In this document: one piece after another, positions 14,233 through 15,478 of the stretch
How the letters are laid out: every line of letters begins with the position of its first letter
Position numbering within the stretch: position 1 is the first letter of the stretch
Origin: Gallionellaceae bacterium
GTDB taxonomy: Bacteria; Pseudomonadota; Gammaproteobacteria; Burkholderiales; Gallionellaceae
DNA length: 15,478 bases
Assembly: GCA_030690855.1 (NCBI GenBank)
Contig: JAUYFR010000014.1
Span: forward strand, 1 to 15,478
Reading direction: 5' to 3'
Position numbers and translations under genes: made by a program
The notes under the pieces: generated by a model
Told to the model about the DNA's origin: nothing
What the model saw: the letters and a program-made list of their open reading frames with translations, nothing else
Database searches by the model: none

Positions 14233-14990
14233 AAACAGGATTGAGGATTGAGAAATTAGGATTTAGCACGGGCTCTCAAAAGTCCGGCGGCTTTGCCTTT
14301 CCCTCAATCCTTAATCCTGTGCGTATCGGTCGCAGCATTAGCTGCGGGAACCGAACGGCCTACCTCTTGCGGGTGCAATCCTTAATCCTAGCCATCGCCC
14401 TACTGTTCGCCGCTAACGCACACGCTGGGGCGCAAGCAGAAGAAGCACTTTCCGCCAGCGTACAAGCGATGTTGCAACGCGCGGTCTCCGATCAAGCCGC
14501 GCCTAAAATGGCGTTCGTCAACCAAACAGAGGCAGATGCATGGCTGGCTGAAATGTCGCAACGCTTAGCTAAACGCATTCCTGACAAAGAATATCGTGAA
14601 GATCTGCTCAACACCGTGCATTACGAGGCAACTCGTGCGGGGCTCGACCCCCATTTGGTGTTGGGTTTAATCGAAGTGGAAAGTGCTTTTAGAAAGTATG
14701 CCGTATCAAGCGTAGGCGCTCGCGGCTATATGCAAGTCATGCCGTTCTGGACAAAAACGCTACGCGCGCCAGAGCACAATTTATTTCATCTGCGCACTAA
14801 TTTACGCTACGGCTGTACTATCTTGCGTCATTATTTGGATATCGAAAAAGGCAACCTTTACCGAGCGCTGGGGCGCTACAACGGCAGTTTAGGCAGGGCG
14901 GAGTATCCCAATATGGTGAAGGCCGCATGGCATAAGCGCTGGGCGAATCCGCAACGCACAGCCAGCTCTCTAACAAGATCCGCTAGCTGA
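14229..14990 (+). CDS. Lytic transglycosylase (SLT domain) with a repeat-derived N-terminal extension
   Basis: Cleaves the MurNAc-GlcNAc bond of peptidoglycan. Using the ATG that overlaps the proS stop (ATGA), it has 253 residues. The SLT domain (about 125-238) has catalytic E151 in IEVESAFRKYAVS, GARGYMQVMP (163-172) and ALGRYNGS (213-220). The signal peptide core (LILAIALLFAANAHA, 52-66) lies unusually deep, because residues 4-49 are encoded by repeats: an inverted pair of AGGATTG-type heptamers and a REP-like hairpin. Initiation could instead be at the TTG at 14367 or GTG at 14373, which would give a normal signal peptide but have no clear ribosome binding site. ProS followed by such a gene is common in betaproteobacteria. 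It converges on the thioredoxin gene with only 11 bp between. Confidence 0.88.
   Translation: MKTGLRIEKLGFSTGSQKSGGFAFPSILNPVRIGRSISCGNRTAYLLRVQSLILAIALLFAANAHAGAQAEEALSASVQAMLQRAVSDQAAPKMAFVNQTEADAWLAEMSQRLAKRIPDKEYREDLLNTVHYEATRAGLDPHLVLGLIEVESAFRKYAVSSVGARGYMQVMPFWTKTLRAPEHNLFHLRTNLRYGCTILRHYLDIEKGNLYRALGRYNGSLGRAEYPNMVKAAWHKRWANPQRTASSLTRSAS
14236..14389. repeat. Heptamer repeats and inverted repeat at the proS-slt junction
   Basis: Units of AGGATTG or near variants: 14237-14243, 14244-14250 and 14258-14264 (AGGATTT) in plus orientation; CAATCCT/TAATCCT at 14305-14318 and again at 14376-14389 in minus orientation. The outermost first units form a 17-bp inverted repeat with one mismatch (14236-14252 against 14303-14319). 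The 14-bp block CAATCCTTAATCCT is a perfect direct repeat that flanks the REP-like hairpin. Confidence 0.75.
14327..14363 (-). repeat. REP-like hairpin inside the slt N-terminal extension
   Basis: CGGT-CGCAGC-ATTA-GCTGCG-gga-ACCG (14327-14353), followed by CTAC at 14360-14363. On the minus strand this reads GTAG then a hairpin, the same layout as the other REP-type elements in the window, though the stem sequence differs. Confidence 0.55.
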
Positions 14991-15001
14991 TTGTTGCATC
15001 G

Positions 15002-15475
15002 TCACTTTTTACTTTTGTTTTTCAGCAAAATATAGGTATCAATTTCATTGGAAGTTACCATTCCCTCTTGGTAACTCACTAGCTTCCCCGCTGGATCATA
15101 CAAATAAGTTGTCGGTAGCGCATTAACAGGGCCAACTTGTGCCTCAGCCATGGTGTAACTTCCCATGACCATCGGGTAACTAATTTTGTATTTGCTTACA
15201 AACTCAGTGACTGAGGCACGCGTTGAATCAAGTGCCACACCGACGACAACTAAATCCGTGTTTTTTCGTGCGTTATGCATGGCCACTAAATCTGGCGTTT
15301 CCTGCTCGCAAGGCGGACACCACGTTGCCCAAAAATTCACCAGCACCCACTTGCCGCGATAATCAGCCAAACGTAATGTTTTGCCTTGCATATCTTTAAA
15401 AGTAAATTCCTGAGCTGTCGCAGAAGCAACAAACAAAGAGAGGCACAGCAGTAGTAACACACGATATTTTTTCAT
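15002..15475 (-). CDS. TlpA/ResA-like periplasmic thioredoxin
   Basis: A 157-residue secreted thioredoxin-fold protein. Signal peptide at about 1-21 (MKKYRVLLLLCLSLFVASAT, likely cleaved after ATA). The redox motif WCPPC (52-56) has C53 and C56, preceded by GKWVLVNFWAT (41-51), and the cis-proline is P121 (NALPTTYLYD). It matches the AhpC/TSA-Redoxin TlpA group that reduces disulfides in the periplasm, for example apocytochrome c or copper-site assembly proteins; the partner is not shown by context. Length is normal for the group. The ATG at 15475 is three bases from the window edge, so its upstream region is not visible. It converges with the lytic transglycosylase gene with no terminator visible in the 11-bp gap. 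Confidence 0.9.
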   Translation of the reverse strand: MKKYRVLLLLCLSLFVASATAQEFTFKDMQGKTLRLADYRGKWVLVNFWATWCPPCEQETPDLVAMHNARKNTDLVVVGVALDSTRASVTEFVSKYKISYPMVMGSYTMAEAQVGPVNALPTTYLYDPAGKLVSYQEGMVTSNEIDTYILLKNKSKK

Positions 15476-15478
15476 TAG

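Noticed and set aside
1..15478. Defence system, prophage or other novel gene cassette
   Set aside because: All larger genes are recognisable housekeeping or common envelope genes; no integrase, transposase, toxin-antitoxin or nuclease cluster was seen.

Overview
The window looks like ordinary chromosomal housekeeping sequence from a betaproteobacterium. The evidence is the set of familiar neighbour pairs: yjgA/pmbA divergent, ffh/ypjD divergent, radC/coaBC-dut divergent, and rppH/proS-slt. The protein sequences also have a betaproteobacterial look, for example the RadC, RppH and ProRS N-termini. The order cannot be fixed from the sequence alone. A CbbY-type phosphatase behind ffh would fit an autotrophic (Calvin cycle) or formerly autotrophic lineage, but does not prove it. 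I see no rRNA, tRNA, CRISPR array, prophage, transposase or defence system. No stretch over 300 bases is without a gene.

Layout. 1-1718: partial yjgA/darP (minus) diverges from pmbA/tldE (plus). 1847-4482: minus-strand operon miaB-ybeY-corC, with miaB and ybeY overlapping and no phoH between them. 4686-4781: a 31-residue single-pass membrane protein with a near-ideal ribosome binding site, ending at a strong terminator that also faces a minus-strand lipoprotein gene with a very acidic tail (4862-5152). 5286-7364: minus-strand ffh followed by a cbbY-like phosphatase. 7437-8249: ypjD/ccsA-like membrane protein. 8250-8383: REP-type palindromes. 8380-9054: radC (minus). 9088-10808: coaBC-dut (plus), with a terminator. 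10873-12410: rppH then a secreted PEGA-domain protein (minus). 12532-14990: proS then a lytic transglycosylase (plus). 15002-15475: a TlpA-like thioredoxin (minus).

The most interesting signal is a family of short palindromes that begin with GTAG and form GTCGG-type hairpins, as in REP/BIME elements mobilised by RAYT (TnpA-REP) enzymes. They occur at three places within about 6.1 kb. One set lies between ypjD and radC and its last member supplies the radC stop codon. A second is a perfect inverted pair of exactly 60 bp sitting in frame in the coaBC linker between the CoaC and CoaB domains. The third lies, with AGGATTG-type heptamer repeats, between the proS-coupled ATG and the signal peptide of the lytic transglycosylase gene. 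Two of the three sites are therefore inside coding sequence and seem to have been tolerated because they remained open in frame.

Functionally the genes cover ribosome and tRNA maturation (DarP, YbeY, MiaB, ProRS), RNA decay (RppH), membrane targeting (Ffh), coenzyme A synthesis (CoaBC), dUTP removal (Dut), peptide/protein maturation (PmbA) and envelope functions (CorC, YpjD, lytic transglycosylase, thioredoxin, PEGA protein, lipoprotein). Three ATGA stop/start overlaps (miaB-ybeY, coaBC-dut, proS-slt) point to translational coupling.
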